Assembly (NCBI RefSeq): GCF_030272615.1
Contig: NC_081409.1
Location: 471,318,573 to 471,382,572, forward strand
DNA: 64,000 nt
Direction: 5' to 3'
DNA from: Cryptomeria japonica
Taxonomy: Eukaryota > Streptophyta > Pinopsida > Cupressales > Cupressaceae
Shown here: in pieces, positions 53,751 through 64,000 of the stretch
How positions within the stretch are numbered: position 1 is the stretch's first letter
Layout of the letters: every line of letters begins with the position of its first letter
The notes under the pieces: model-generated
Databases searched by the model: none
What the model saw: only the letters and a program-made list of their open reading frames with translations
Told to the model about the DNA's origin: nothing
Translations under genes and position numbers: made by a program

Positions 53751-54456
53751 TGACCAAACTATCTCTGCACCTTATCTAGCTAGTACCTCAATAACATACT
53801 CCTATTGATCAATGATGTATCCTATAGTTGTCATATATGAGATATGCCTTAGATCATCTATCCATGTTGTAATCACCATGTATGGCCTCCATGTGACCAT
53901 CTCTACTATGAGCCTATCAAGGGTGACTCTCCAATTATCTATATTGTCCATCACCTCATATCTAAGACCACCACCAAAGTTGAATACCACTGGCTGTGCT
54001 AGATCCCTGTCCTATCTGCCCACTGGTCGCATGATAGAAATATGCTCCCATGCCCATGCCTATAAGAGTGTAACATATCCAAAGATCTAGCTAGGATGGT
54101 AGACTATATCATGGAGCTCTCTATACAACTCCACTAGCACCAAGGTCCACCATGCCATAGGTCATCCACCATTGACTACCTCTATCACCACAAGGATCAT
54201 GCCCAGTACGATTGATCTCCCTCTATGATCTAACAATATGTACCCATTGACCAAGGCACAAACAAAGAAGTAAATAGACCTTGCAGGTGGTGCCTGTGCC
54301 AGTGCTTGCTCCAAAGATAATTGTCCATGATGTAACTGCACGTATGTACCAATCAACAGTCTCATAGCCTCAACTTGGTCAACCCTCTATGCAATGCCTC
54401 GTAGTCATCATATTAACAACTTGTATATCTGATACACATCCTTTAGACTAACTGTG
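53751..54456 (-). pseudogene. Plant mobile domain (PMD) core, broken by copias C and E
   Basis: On the minus strand the segment begins with TVSLKDVYQIYKLLI, the PMD motif usually written MTVTLEDVxxLxGLP. It continues VEAMRLLIGTYVQLHHGQLS, LAQAPPARSIYFFVCALVNG, YILLDHRGRSIVLGMILVVI, GGxPMAWWTLVLVELYRELH and, after frame changes and stops, NIDNWRVTLDRLIVEMVTWR, PYMVITTWIDDLRHISY. The closing D...VEMVTWRPY resembles the end of PMD domains. PMD is found in plant MAIN/MAIN-like proteins and inside MULE and gypsy elements; its biochemical role is not established. Neighbouring parts are at 44640-46100 and 56988-57250. Confidence 0.75.
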
Positions 54457-55784
54457 TGTTGGCAACAAGGAGAAAAAATGAGAGGGGGCCGGGGGGTGAA
54501 TCATTTTTTTCACAAACTCTACACAACTCAAACACAAATTCAGATTTGATAATTAATCAATGAAAGCACAAAATAACACCACATCAATAACACACATAAC
54601 ACCAATATTTTTTATGTGTAAAACTTGGTTAAGGGAAAAACCATGATGGGAACCTACCTACAATGAGATGATACCCTGTTAGAAGTATATGAAATATTAC
54701 AATGGGGAATGCACATGAATTTAGGAACACTTCCTAGAGCTCGTTGTTCAAATAACATAACAAGAAGGGCTACAACCCTAAGGAAGACTCACCATCTTAC
54801 AAAAACATCCAGATTACATCTAGAAGATCTTGAAATGATAAAGTAGCATTTCCTCATGCTTGGTTATAGTTTTGGTTAAGCACACAATCTAATATGCTTT
54901 GCCACACTTCTTCACACTTCCAAAAGATAAAACACTTGATCACACACTTATTCGATCACACACACTCGTAGATACCACATAGATATTTCTCATATGATTA
55001 TTACATATATTTATACAAATCATCAACCTATATTTCAAGGTCGGCTCAACACTCATCACAAATTAAAAGAATATAACTATACACACAATAAACAATATAA
55101 TATGCAGACCAAAACAATGTCGGCTAAGACATAGTATGGACCTAAACCAACATTGCAAACTAGAAACACCTCCAAGAATTAAGCCTTGAACATCCACAAC
55201 ATGCAACAATCATCCAGTCAGCTAAGGACATTGCATAACACAAACATACCAGAGACATCATCTACAAAAAGAACAATGATCAATGTGGACCATCAACACA
55301 GATATGACATGATCTATAAACATCCACAAGAATCATTAATTACCACATCAACAACTGCAACATCACGACTTACTAGAATCTCCATCATTATTATACCAAA
55401 CCTCAAGAACATCACTTACGAACCTCCAAATTATGAACCATCTAAATTGAGGACACATATGAATGTCCCAAAAAATCTACCAAATACGCAAACCAAGATA
55501 TTACAATGCCGAGAAAAATCCAGAACACTGATCAACATCGAACAACTAAAAAACCAACAATAATACAAGATCTCATAACTCGATCAAATCACCATGTAGA
55601 TCATTGAAACTTTAACTAAATCAACTAGAGATACTTGTCTCAAAACCCTTTAATCCGCAATAACTCATATGCAACACACTAGACGAACCAACTCAATTAA
55701 TCTAATTGCAACATTGGAATACACAGAGGAATATGTTGACATTGAGGACAACACATCACTCAGAAAACTTCTCAACAATATCCA
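54457..55784 (-). repeat. 3' LTR of copia E
   Basis: On the minus strand it runs from TGGATATTGTTGAG (55784) to the end near 54457 (TGTTGGCAACAAGG on the + strand). The edge next to the polypurine tract (55785-55800) is clear; the other edge is judged only from TG and the resumption of PMD sequence. No second copy is available for comparison. Confidence 0.65.
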
Positions 55785-56147
55785 ATAATCTCCCCCTTTG
55801 GAATTGATGGCAACATATGAATGTTAAAAAAAATCAATGCAAAGAAAGAAATCAACTACCAACAATCATCCCATAACTCTCAATAATCTTCCCTTGAGAT
55901 CTAGCACATGATATGATAGGTTTTCACATGATTCTCTCTCCCTTTGACATCAATACTAAAGGCACATATGCAAATCATGATTCTTTCACCCTTACTAGAT
56001 AATCTCTCCCCCTTTTGAGAAACACACAAATTTGAACATTTGAACCACAACACTGTCTACTCCCCTTGAGTAGCATCCACCACTCATCAATTCATATCAC
56101 AAGATTATCTCTGTGGAATTCACCAAACTGATGTAAATCCATGCATC
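55785..56147 (-). promoter_or_regulatory. 3' noncoding part of copia E with polypurine tracts
   Basis: On the minus strand CAAAGGGGGAGATTAT ends at the LTR edge (55785-55800). Further tracts lie near 55935 (GTCAAAGGGAGAGAG) and 56010 (AAAAGGGGGAGAG). Confidence 0.75.
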
Positions 56148-56985
56148 TTAGTTCTCATCAAGAGGGGAAATCATCCCTAGCTTCTCTCTGAGATACTCAA
56201 AAGTATGTTTAGGAAAAGGCTTCATAAAGATATCTGCAATTTGTTCTTGTGTAGATACATACTCCAATCTGACTTCCTTCTCATTCACCTTCTCTCTCAA
56301 GAAATGAAACTTGATTGATATATGCTTGGTATTAGAATGCATCACCAAATTCTTAGAAATGTTGATAGCACTTGAATTATCATAGTATATAGTAGTAGAC
56401 TCATCAAAAACAACTTTGATATCCTTCAACATCTGCTTCATCCACATCACCTGAGTATAATTTCTAGCAGCAGAAATGTATTAAGCTTATGCAGTAGATA
56501 AAGAAATAGAATTTTTCTTCTTACTCAACCATGAAACCAACTTCTTACCCAAGAAAAACGCACCACCACCAGTACTCTTTCTATCATCAACATCACTTGC
56601 CCAATCAACATCAGTAAAAGAACTCAAAGTAAAGTTGTCATCTTTAGGATACCACAAACCAAAGTCAACTGTCCCTTTCAAATATTTGAAAATTCTTTTC
56701 ACAACTACAACATGAGATTTCTTAGGATCAGTTTGAAATCTAGCAACAAGACAAACAATATTTATAATATATGGTCTAGTCCAAGTCAAATATGACAAAC
56801 CACCAATCATTGATTTGTATCTAGTCTGATTTTTTTCTAGAGAATCATCATCCTTAGTCAGCTTACATCCTATCACCATAGGGGTAACAACTGGATTTGA
56901 ATCATCTAAACCAAACTTTTTCAACAATTCCTGCACATACTTAGATTGAGATATAAAAATACCTTTATCCACCTAAGTAATTTGT
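56148..56985 (-). pseudogene. Copia E RNase H and end of RT
   Basis: Minus strand, one frame. DKGIFISQSKYVQELLKKFG, NPVVTPMVIGCKLTKDDDSL, YKSMIGGLSYLTWTRPYIIN, VVVKRIFKYLKGTVDFGLWY, DVDWASDVDDRKSTGGGAFF, LVSWLSKKKNSISLSTA, two stops, then YISAARNYTQVMWMKQMLKD, YYDNSSAINISKNLVMHSNT and ADIFMKPFPKHTFEYLREKL to the end at 56148. It is cut at its 5' side after the Gln-Ile-Thr of the usual LQIT motif. Confidence 0.85.
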
Positions 56986-56987
56986 AA

Positions 56988-57250
56988 TACCTTCCATCGC
57001 TCAATCAACACTATGAGCATGGTCATGTGTGAACTAATGTGAGGCATCCATGCCATGTAGCCCAACTTGGTCACATCGATCCATGACCAATTTGCGGAAC
57101 TCAGCTCTGATCCAAGTCGCAAGACAACTGATTGTCTCTCCTGAATCAAGAGTATATCAAAAATCCACTGAACAATGCACAACAACTAGTCAATTTCTAG
57201 GTCCCCTATTTGTCCAGCCTTCCCAATTCACCTTTGAATGATTCACCTCA
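56988..57250 (-). pseudogene. PMD protein, N-terminal part
   Basis: On the minus strand one frame reads LATWIRAEFRKLVMDRCDQV, GLHGMD and, after a frame change, WMPHISSHMTMLIVLIERWK. This is the beginning of a PMD domain (helical start and ...LIERW motif). It directly precedes copia E, on whose far side TVSLKDV continues the domain. I cannot place the start codon. Confidence 0.65.
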
Positions 57251-58292
57251 TCTTTTTCTCCCCTCTTTTTCCCTTTTCTCTACCCTTGACCAACGTGTTC
57301 ACAAACCTGTCGGTTCTTCCTTGGTGGGAATGCATTCCCGTCACTTCTTGAGGGAACCTGCTATAGCGAGATCACTTTGTTGAGAGCCTATCTGCTCAAA
57401 ACCTCTTTCCCTAGAGGGAATACAAACCCGCTCATGTGGGATTGTGATCTCATGTTCCTTCTCTTTCCCTCTCCTTAGTGCAATCTCGCTATCACGATAT
57501 CACATTCTCATGGCAGAAGTGAACCCACCGAATATGATCCAATGGGAACACATTTCCTAGACATAAATGCTAAAAATATTGAATAAAATCAAAGCACAAG
57601 TTGGGTTTTCGAGGCCTACCTCCCAATCCAATGCACGATGTTTCCTGATGCTCCATACTATGTCCACTCATGCTGCAGTCTTGCCTTCTCAGCCATCTTG
57701 TTGTACATGCAATGAGCTAAAAAATGCACTAAAATCATTAGAAATATCTCAAATAGCTAACATTTCTCACAATCGACGTACATAAATGAGCCCTATTTTG
57801 ACCATTTTTGGGCATATACAATGCCCAAAGTGCTCATTTTGATCATCTCGAGCCCTCCCAGACTTTGTAAAGTATGTCTCTCTCTTAGGATCCCCTTTTT
57901 GGATATCGTTTTTTCCTCTTGCTTTTGTTTCCAGTCCCCTTCCCTTCTGTCCTCTAGGGCAATGTTGCTTTCAAGACCTCACCTGGGATTTGTTTCCCGT
58001 GGATCCTTTCGAGTGGGAACCCCTTCCATCATCAGTCCAAGATGGGTCATTTTTGCTTCATTCCCTATTCTTCAAGTCACAGGTGCTTTATTTTCTTCAC
58101 ACTGACACTATTCTAGCGCCACCATGAAGAGAGGAAAAATGAGACACATAAAATTTGATTAATCTAATTAATTAAATTATGCTATCTTGAGCGCTTTTAA
58201 AATTAAATAATCATATTATTTAATTAATTAACATTCCTACCCTCCTAGATAATTAATTTTATTAATTAGACTATAGTCCCATTTGATTAATT
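57251..58292. other. Intergenic sequence, no gene seen
   Basis: About 1 kb upstream of the PMD frame. It contains several CGCTCATG/GGGAATGCATTCCCG-like short palindromes (the latter near 57328-57342) and C/T-rich runs. No supported coding region or LTR was found. Confidence 0.4.
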
Positions 58293-59629
58293 TGTTGGCA
58301 TAACTGATGGTGTTGGCACAATCGGTTCATCAGTTAATATTGTCATTGATGACTAACACTTACCAGTGAATAAGGCCAATCTCATAGGAAAGGAGGTGTG
58401 GTAAACCTCAATGGTTTACTCATGGCTACAATCAGTATGGAGGATCCAGTGCTTCCCTAATATGCATTATTGACACACTTAAGCAATGTGTTGGTCGAAG
58501 ACTAATCGGTTGAAGGATAAATAGAGTAGCTGACCGGTCAGTCAAGAATCTGATAGGTGTTGAGATTAGTTTCTTAAACTGGAAGTTGAAATGATGATGT
58601 GGTCATAGGAGGTGACTCAGAGTGTAGTTTAGTAGTCTTATGTATAACCAGAACACTCTAGACAAATAGGTGATTAGTCTGTTTGATGATTAGTGATCGG
58701 TGGCAAAAGATGAAGAGTTACACCAGTGAACCAGTGATGCAGGTTGAAGAATGCTATCCATTAAGAATCCCAGAGCAGTGACTGGTAAGTTGGATGCGAT
58801 GACAAAAGGTGAGTTAGTCATGGTGAGATATCATCAAACAAACTACTAGTGAAGTCTACAATAGTTAACAACCAGTTAAGGCAATATTTATGCGGATTTT
58901 TGGGTTTGCATTAAAAAGGCAGAACACAGCCCAGAAGTTGCTAAAATTATGAGTTGCGGTGGCAGATAAGGATGAGTTTCTCACGAGAATGATGGAGAGT
59001 GTGCAGAGAAAGTGCGAGAATATTTGAATTTCAAATCTACCAAGTTTTAGGTGTAAACTCATTTAGGAAACAAGTATGTGTTGGCAAAACATGGTGTAAA
59101 GGTTTTTGGCAAAAACAAAAAAGTTTTGATCATAAAATTGCTAAGTACAATTTAAAAGAGAGGTGATGTAGCAAGGTGAGAAGAGTGCAAAACTACTAAG
59201 TGAATAGCAGAGTGGTGAAGAGAGTGTGAAAACCTCGGATAGTGTGAAGAGTAGAGAAATAATGTAGTGCACTAGTAGAGTGCAGAGCAAGTGAAATGCA
59301 GAGCACCAGTAGAGTGCAGAGCAATTGAAATGTAGAGCACCAGTAGAGTGCAAAGCAAGTGTAACCAGTGGTCAAAACAAAGAGCTTCAATTGGATCTGA
59401 TTAATCTAAGAGTAGCTATTACAACAAATCATTCTCTCTATTGTTTTCTAATAACTACAATAGTAAAATCCCTTAACCGGGTGGACTTTAATAGGTCCCT
59501 TTGTAAAATTCCTTAACCGAGTGACATCTTAATTGATGATCCTAAGTCCTTTAACAAGGCTACCTCTAATAGGGTAAAGGTTCTAACACACATTGAAGAA
59601 AATCCCTTAACAAGGTGGCACCTGATAGT
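58293..59629 (+). repeat. Third copia C-family LTR, cut by copia F
   Basis: TGTTGGCATAAC onward matches the C LTRs for 1337 bases and stops at CACCTGATAGT, where copia F begins. It carries about three 34-bp units (59262-59352). It is either the 5' LTR of a second C-family element or a solo LTR; the remainder would lie to the right of F, outside the window. Confidence 0.85.
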
Positions 59630-60677
59630 TGTTAGGACCCGGAAGCAACTGAGAGGGGGGGTGGGGTGAATCAATTGTCTATTAATTTCAACCCAAATAT
59701 AACTTAACCAAACTTAGTGCATAATACCGGTAAACCAAACTGAATGTCGGTAGACACTTTAATAGTTAATAACAGTACCGGTAAAGTTTAATGCATGAAA
59801 CAGAAAGACAAATAACATCCACAACACATAACACAAATATTTTACTTGGAAACCCTGTAAAGGGAAAAACCATGGTGGGAAACCTTACCCACAATCAGAT
59901 GATACTATTGCAAATAGTATGTGTGTACAAATGGGGTCTACACATGTAGAAAGGCCAACTGCCTAGAGCTCATTGCTCAATCACAAAATGGGAGTGACAC
60001 TGACTACAATTGGATGGTTAAATCCAATGATATTTTACTACTCAAAATAACATCTTCATATGTTGGATTCAGTACCGGTTAAGCTCTGATTGTCATCTTC
60101 ATACCTTCCTTGAATCTTCAAATGATGTTTTCATGTATAGTTCTACTTATATTCGCATATACCTTATTACAATCCTCTACCACACCTTTTTTTCATAATC
60201 TCACAAATGAGATCTTACATATATACCAAAACCTAAGACCAAATGTGTAGGTCATCTCACTAAGAATATTACAAATGAATCAATATGCGATGCATCATTT
60301 TGGCTTAATGCATTTACAATAATAACCAATCAATAAAACATCTTCATAACGTGTCATGCTGATCTAGAATAGATAACGCTTGCCAATCCATAACCTAGAC
60401 CTATTTGCTGGTAACAAGAAATATGCAAACTCGATTAGATCAATAACCAGATCACCAAAACCAAGTGGCTAAACAATGTCTTTGACATAACCAAGTAATC
60501 TCTAGATGATAATAGATCATCCTCAGTGCCGGTGAATAATATAACCTGCCGATGAACTAGATACCAGTGACTGTGCATAAGTCACTGAACATGTCAGTGA
60601 ACATAACCAAAGATCTCCAAAAGGATAGCTATTGACATCAATGAAAAAACCAATGCAACACATCCATAATACCAACA
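59630..60677 (-). repeat. 3' LTR of copia F
   Basis: TGTTAGGACCCGG...ATACCAACA, 1048 bases. The left edge is fixed by the break in the C-family LTR and the right edge by the polypurine tract. It contains several ACCGGT/CCGGTAAA motifs and the CTGAGAGGGGGGGTG segment shared by the Sirevirus-like LTRs here. Confidence 0.8.
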
Positions 60678-61060
60678 ATCTCCCCCTTTGGTATTGATGG
60701 CAACACAAGATGGAAAAACCATCTAAGTGCCAAAGCAAAAATGCCAAAAACCAAAAACCAACAATCTCCCAAAGAGATCATTAACCAGAAATCAAAATAC
60801 AGATACAAAGAGTAAAAATCTCTCCCCTAATGAATAATCTCTCCCTAAAAGATAATGTGTTTTTCCATAGATATATCTCCCCCTTTGACATCAAATGCCA
60901 AAGCAATACAAAACCAAATATAATCAATTCATAGAACTTATTACAAATACCAATCGTTATAACCAAGTTTATCCAATCTACTTCCCCTGAGAAGTAGCTC
61001 TCCTTCATCAAAGCTAGAAAAATGATTTCTCTATTAATTCTGTTGGTCTAATGCCATGCT
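60678..61060 (-). promoter_or_regulatory. 3' noncoding part of copia F with polypurine tracts
   Basis: On the minus strand ATACCAAAGGGGGAGATTG lies at the LTR edge (60676-60694), and GTCAAAGGGGGAGATATA near 60883-60900. Both are of the CAAAGGGGGAGA type. Confidence 0.8.
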
Positions 61061-62460
61061 CCAACTGTCAAAGTTTCTACTGGTAAGGGTATAACTCCAA
61101 GCTACTCTCTTAGATATTCAAAAGTTTCCTTAGGCAAAGGCTTAGTGAAGATATCTACAATCTGCTCTTTAGTATTCACATAAACCAATTTCACTTCTTT
61201 TTCTTCAACATTCTCTTTCAAAAAATTGAATTTGATAGAAACATGTTTAGTTTTAGAGTGAAATACCGGATTCTTTGATATATCAATTGCTGCCATATTG
61301 TCACAGTAAATGATTATAGATTCTTTGCATTTTACCTTTATGTCCTTCAACATTTTCTTACTCCATAGTACCTGTGTACAATTAGTTGTTGCTGCAACAT
61401 ATTCTAATTATGTTTTTGATAGTGATGTACAACTTTGTTTCTTTCTCAACCATGAAATTAGTCTACTACCAAGAAAAATGCTCCACCGGTGGTGCTTTTT
61501 TTGTCATCTACATCTCCTGCCCAATTTGCATCTGTGTATGCACATAAATCAAAATTTTCATCTTTAGGATACCATAAACCAAGATTTGTTGTGCCTTGTA
61601 GGTACCAAAAAATCCTTTTCACTGCTGATTCATGATTTTCCTTAGGATTACTCTGAAATCTTGAAACAATACATACTACATTCATAATATCAGGTCTTGT
61701 TTGTGTCAAATACAGTAAACCTCCAATCATAGATTTATAGCTTGTTGGATTAACAGGTGTTGATTCATCCTTTAATGATAGTTTATCAGTTGTAGTCATA
61801 GGTGTACTTACCGGTTTAGAGTTTTCCATACCAAATTTCTTAAGTAATTCCTTCAAGTACTTTGATTGATTTATGAATATACCTTTATCAGTCTGTGAAA
61901 TCTGCAATCCTAAAAAGAATTTTATCTCCCCAATCATAGACATTTCAAATTCTTCCTGCATATTATTAGAAAAGTCCTTACACAATCCTTCTTCTCCTCC
62001 AAAAATGATATCATCAACAAAAACTTCGGTAACCAAGATGTCATCATTAGTCACTTTGTAATATAAGTTGATGTTAGCATTACCTTTAGTGTAGCCAAGA
62101 TTCAAAAGATATATGTCCAATCTAGCATACCAAGCTCTAGGAGCTTGCTTCAATCCATACAAAGCTTTCCTTAACCTGCAAACCATATCTTTGTCATCTA
62201 TTAAAGAAAATCCATTAGGTTATTCAATGTAAACTTCCTCTTCAAGATCACCATTCAGAAATGCACATTTAACATCCATTTGATATACTTTATAGTTCTT
62301 GTGTGTTGCAAAAGCTAAGAATAATCTGGCTACCTCAATTCTAGCTACCAGTGCAAAGGTTTCATTGTAATCAATTCCTTCTTTCTGTTAATATCCCTCA
62401 CACGCTAATCTTGCTTTGTTTTTGATTACCTTACCATCTTCATTAAGTTTATTTCTGAAT
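61061..62460 (-). pseudogene. Copia F reverse transcriptase and RNase H
   Basis: The RT beginning (62560-62190) is decayed by an indel near the run of eight T at 62483 and by stops. From 62186 one frame is open for 242 codons: [33 protein letters not shown] (Asp pair kept, about 62020), EMSMIGEIKFFLGLQISQTD, FGMENSKPVSTPM, YKSMIGGLLYLTQTRPDIMN, YTDANWAGDVDDKKSTTGGA. It then shifts frame and continues 61353-61102 with MLKDIKVKCKESIIIYCDNM, AAIDISKNPVFHSKTKHVSI and VDIFTKPLPKETFEYLRE. Confidence 0.87.
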
Positions 62461-63720
62461 ACCCATTTAGTTCTAATAACATTTTTTTTTAGGTCGGAGA
62501 ACCAATGTCCATGTGTTATTCTTTTCAATTTGTTCTAATTCATCTTCCATAGCCTTAATCCAATGTTTATCTTCACATGCCTCATTAATAGTTGCTGGTT
62601 CAATTTGAGAAATCAGACATACCTCTTCATTTGCCAGTCTTCCTCTAGTCATAACACCTTGATACTTATTCCCAATTATCTAACTTTCAGAGCGATTCAA
62701 TCTTACACACCTGGGTGTATTCACTTGTTGTTGTTCTTCATTCACTGTGGAATTCTCAGATGATGCCGGTGTGATTGGATCAAGATTTTGTACCTGTGCA
62801 CTCATTGTGGGTTCATTTGTGATTATCTCAACTATCAGTTTAGAGTCCATTGACCTTGAATTACCTCTTAACTGTTCATCAATCTTCACATTTGCACTCT
62901 CAATGATTTTCTGCACTCTCTTGTTAAAACATCTATATGCCTTGCTCTTAGATGAATAACCAAGAAATATTCCTTCATCACTTCTAGGATCAAATATGCC
63001 AATATAATCATCTCTCCTAATATAACATTTGCTTCCAAATATTCTAAAATATTTAAGAGTAGGAGTATTACCAAATCATAGTTCATGAGGGGTCTTACCA
63101 GTTTCACCTTTGATGTGAACTCTATTGAATGTATAAACAACTGTATTCACCGCTTCTCTCCAATACACATGAGGTAGGTTTGCTTCTGATATCATGCTTC
63201 TAGCTACATCTAAAATAGATATGTTCTTCCTTTCCACAACTCCATTTTGTTGGGGTGTTTGAGGTGTTGATAATTGTCTTATGATTCCATTCATTTCACA
63301 GAATGTATTAAATTCCTTACATGTGAATTCACCTCCTTGATTTGATCTCAAATATTTGATTTTCTTACCGGTTTCATTCTCTACCATCACCTTGAATAGT
63401 TTGAATTTCCCAAAAGCTTCTCATTTCTCCCTGAGAAAAGTAACACAACACATTCTAGAATAATCATCAATGATTAGCATAAAATATCTTTCTCCTTGTA
63501 AACTTCTAGTTCTTGCTGGACCATATAAATCAATATGAATTAAGTCAAGAACATTATTGGATTTTTCTGGAATACTCTTGAAAGTTTCTCTTACTTGCTT
63601 TCCAAATTGACATTCCTTACATACTGGATTGTGAGGTTTAACAATCTTAGGTAAATCCCTTACTGCCTTAGTTGTATTGATTTTCACAATGCAATCAAAA
63701 TTTACATGATAAAGTCTTTT
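62461..63720 (-). pseudogene. Copia F integrase and linker
   Basis: From the right: TTKAVRDLPKIVKPHNPVCK, ECQFGKQVRETFKSIPEK, LIHIDLYGPA (first Asp), MLIIDDYSRMCCVTFLREK, a stop at 63421, KKIKYLRSNQGGEFTCKEFN (second Asp now Asn, codon 63340-63342), QQNGVVERKNISIL (Glu kept), WREAVNTVVYTFNRVHIKGE, then FGSKCYIRRDDYIGIFDPRS and the linker VNTPRCVRLNRSES to GNKYQGVMTRGRLANEE. The D-to-N change removes a catalytic residue. Stops at 63076 and 62680 separate the pieces. Confidence 0.87.
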
Positions 63721-64000
63721 ATGTCATAACCAACTTTCATCAATATGTGCAACCAAGCATGTCTTCTCATTGTTATTCAAATGAAAGATATTACCTCTAG
63801 TCTGATTACGGGTTGCAATTTCCAAACCAGTTCTATTCATGATTTTGCATTTACCATTCTTGAATTGTAACTGAAATCCCTTTTCAACTAATTGACCAAC
63901 ACTCAAAAGATTATGCTTCAAACCTTCAACATAATAAACATTGACAGTATTGTGCTTACCATCAAAAGATATAGTGCCTTTTCCTCTGATCAAACAAGCT
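63721..64000 (-). pseudogene. Copia F protease-integrase spacer (runs off the window)
   Basis: The minus strand reads MIRGKGTISFDGKHNTVNVY, YVEGLKHNLLSVGQLVEKGF, CKIMNRTGLEIATRNQTRGN and IFHLNNNEKTCLVAHIDESWL, and stops at 63724. This is the same conserved segment as in A (15269-15511) and C (48795-49080). The Gln in NQTRG is the position of a TAG in copia A. The protease and gag are outside the window. Confidence 0.85.

Larger units (their letters stand above)
54457..56988 (-). mobile_element. Copia element E, minus strand, truncated
   Basis: Only the 3' half of a Sirevirus-like copia remains: 3' LTR (54457-55784), polypurine tracts, and RNase H plus the last part of RT (56148-56985). Beyond 56988 the sequence is PMD again, so the 5' half and the other LTR are gone. 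Only about 15 codons of the PMD frame appear to be lost at this point. Confidence 0.8.
59630..64000 (-). mobile_element. Copia element F, Sirevirus-like, minus strand, open at the window end
   Basis: 3' LTR (59630-60677), polypurine tracts, RNase H, RT and integrase up to the protease-integrase spacer at the right edge. Gag, primer site and 5' LTR lie beyond 64000. It inserted into a C-family LTR, so it is younger than that LTR. Confidence 0.88.

Noticed and set aside
55186-55563. Plus-strand open stretch of 125 codons in the copia E LTR
   Set aside because: Low complexity (T, N, I, H), inside an LTR, no start context or domain.

Overview
The window is a piece of a large, repeat-rich plant nuclear genome and consists almost entirely of retrotransposons nested inside one another. 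The plant assignment rests on several features: Sirevirus-like and Tork-like Ty1/copia elements, a plant L1-type LINE carrying a terminal RNase H, a plant mobile domain (PMD) open reading frame, and methylation-style decay of coding sequence. The style of the elements (long LTRs, gag-only gypsy families, deep nesting) suggests a gymnosperm, but that is an impression and not proven. I see no convincing host gene, no tRNA or rRNA gene and no CRISPR array.

Left block (1-9880): an L1-type LINE on the + strand (endonuclease, reverse transcriptase, zinc-binding domain, RNase H). It is split by an insert of about 6 kb (about 1379-7393) that contains two arrays of near-palindromic repeats and a decayed frame of about 1200 codons of unknown family.

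Middle block (9885-44100): a minus-strand gag-type gypsy-like element (X) was entered by a Tork-like copia (B, 10040 to about 35811). B was then hit three times. Copia A (minus strand, Sirevirus-like, 10730-17799) lies in its 5' LTR. Element G lies in its gag (18248-26102, TSD CCCAC). A 4.9-kb LTR-like insert, D, lies between its RT and RNase H (29292-34223, TSD GTTGG). G is the best preserved object: it has two LTRs, a primer-binding site, a polypurine tract and one long gag-protease frame with a single internal stop, but no reverse transcriptase, RNase H or integrase. It must therefore be non-autonomous. To the right of B are the leader, primer site and LTR of X, followed by a second direct copy of that LTR.

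Right block (44100-64000): a minus-strand PMD frame (C-terminal coiled coil at 44640-46100, PMD core at 53751-54456, N-terminal PMD at 56988-57250) was split by copia C (+ strand, 46101-53750) and truncated copia E (minus strand, 54457-56988). A third C-family LTR (58293-59629) is cut by copia F (minus strand, 59630 to beyond the window end).

The elements do not work together as a pathway. The links between them are parasitic: G needs pol proteins from a relative, and X has almost the same primer-binding site as G. The order of nesting agrees roughly with LTR divergence seen by eye (B more diverged than G).
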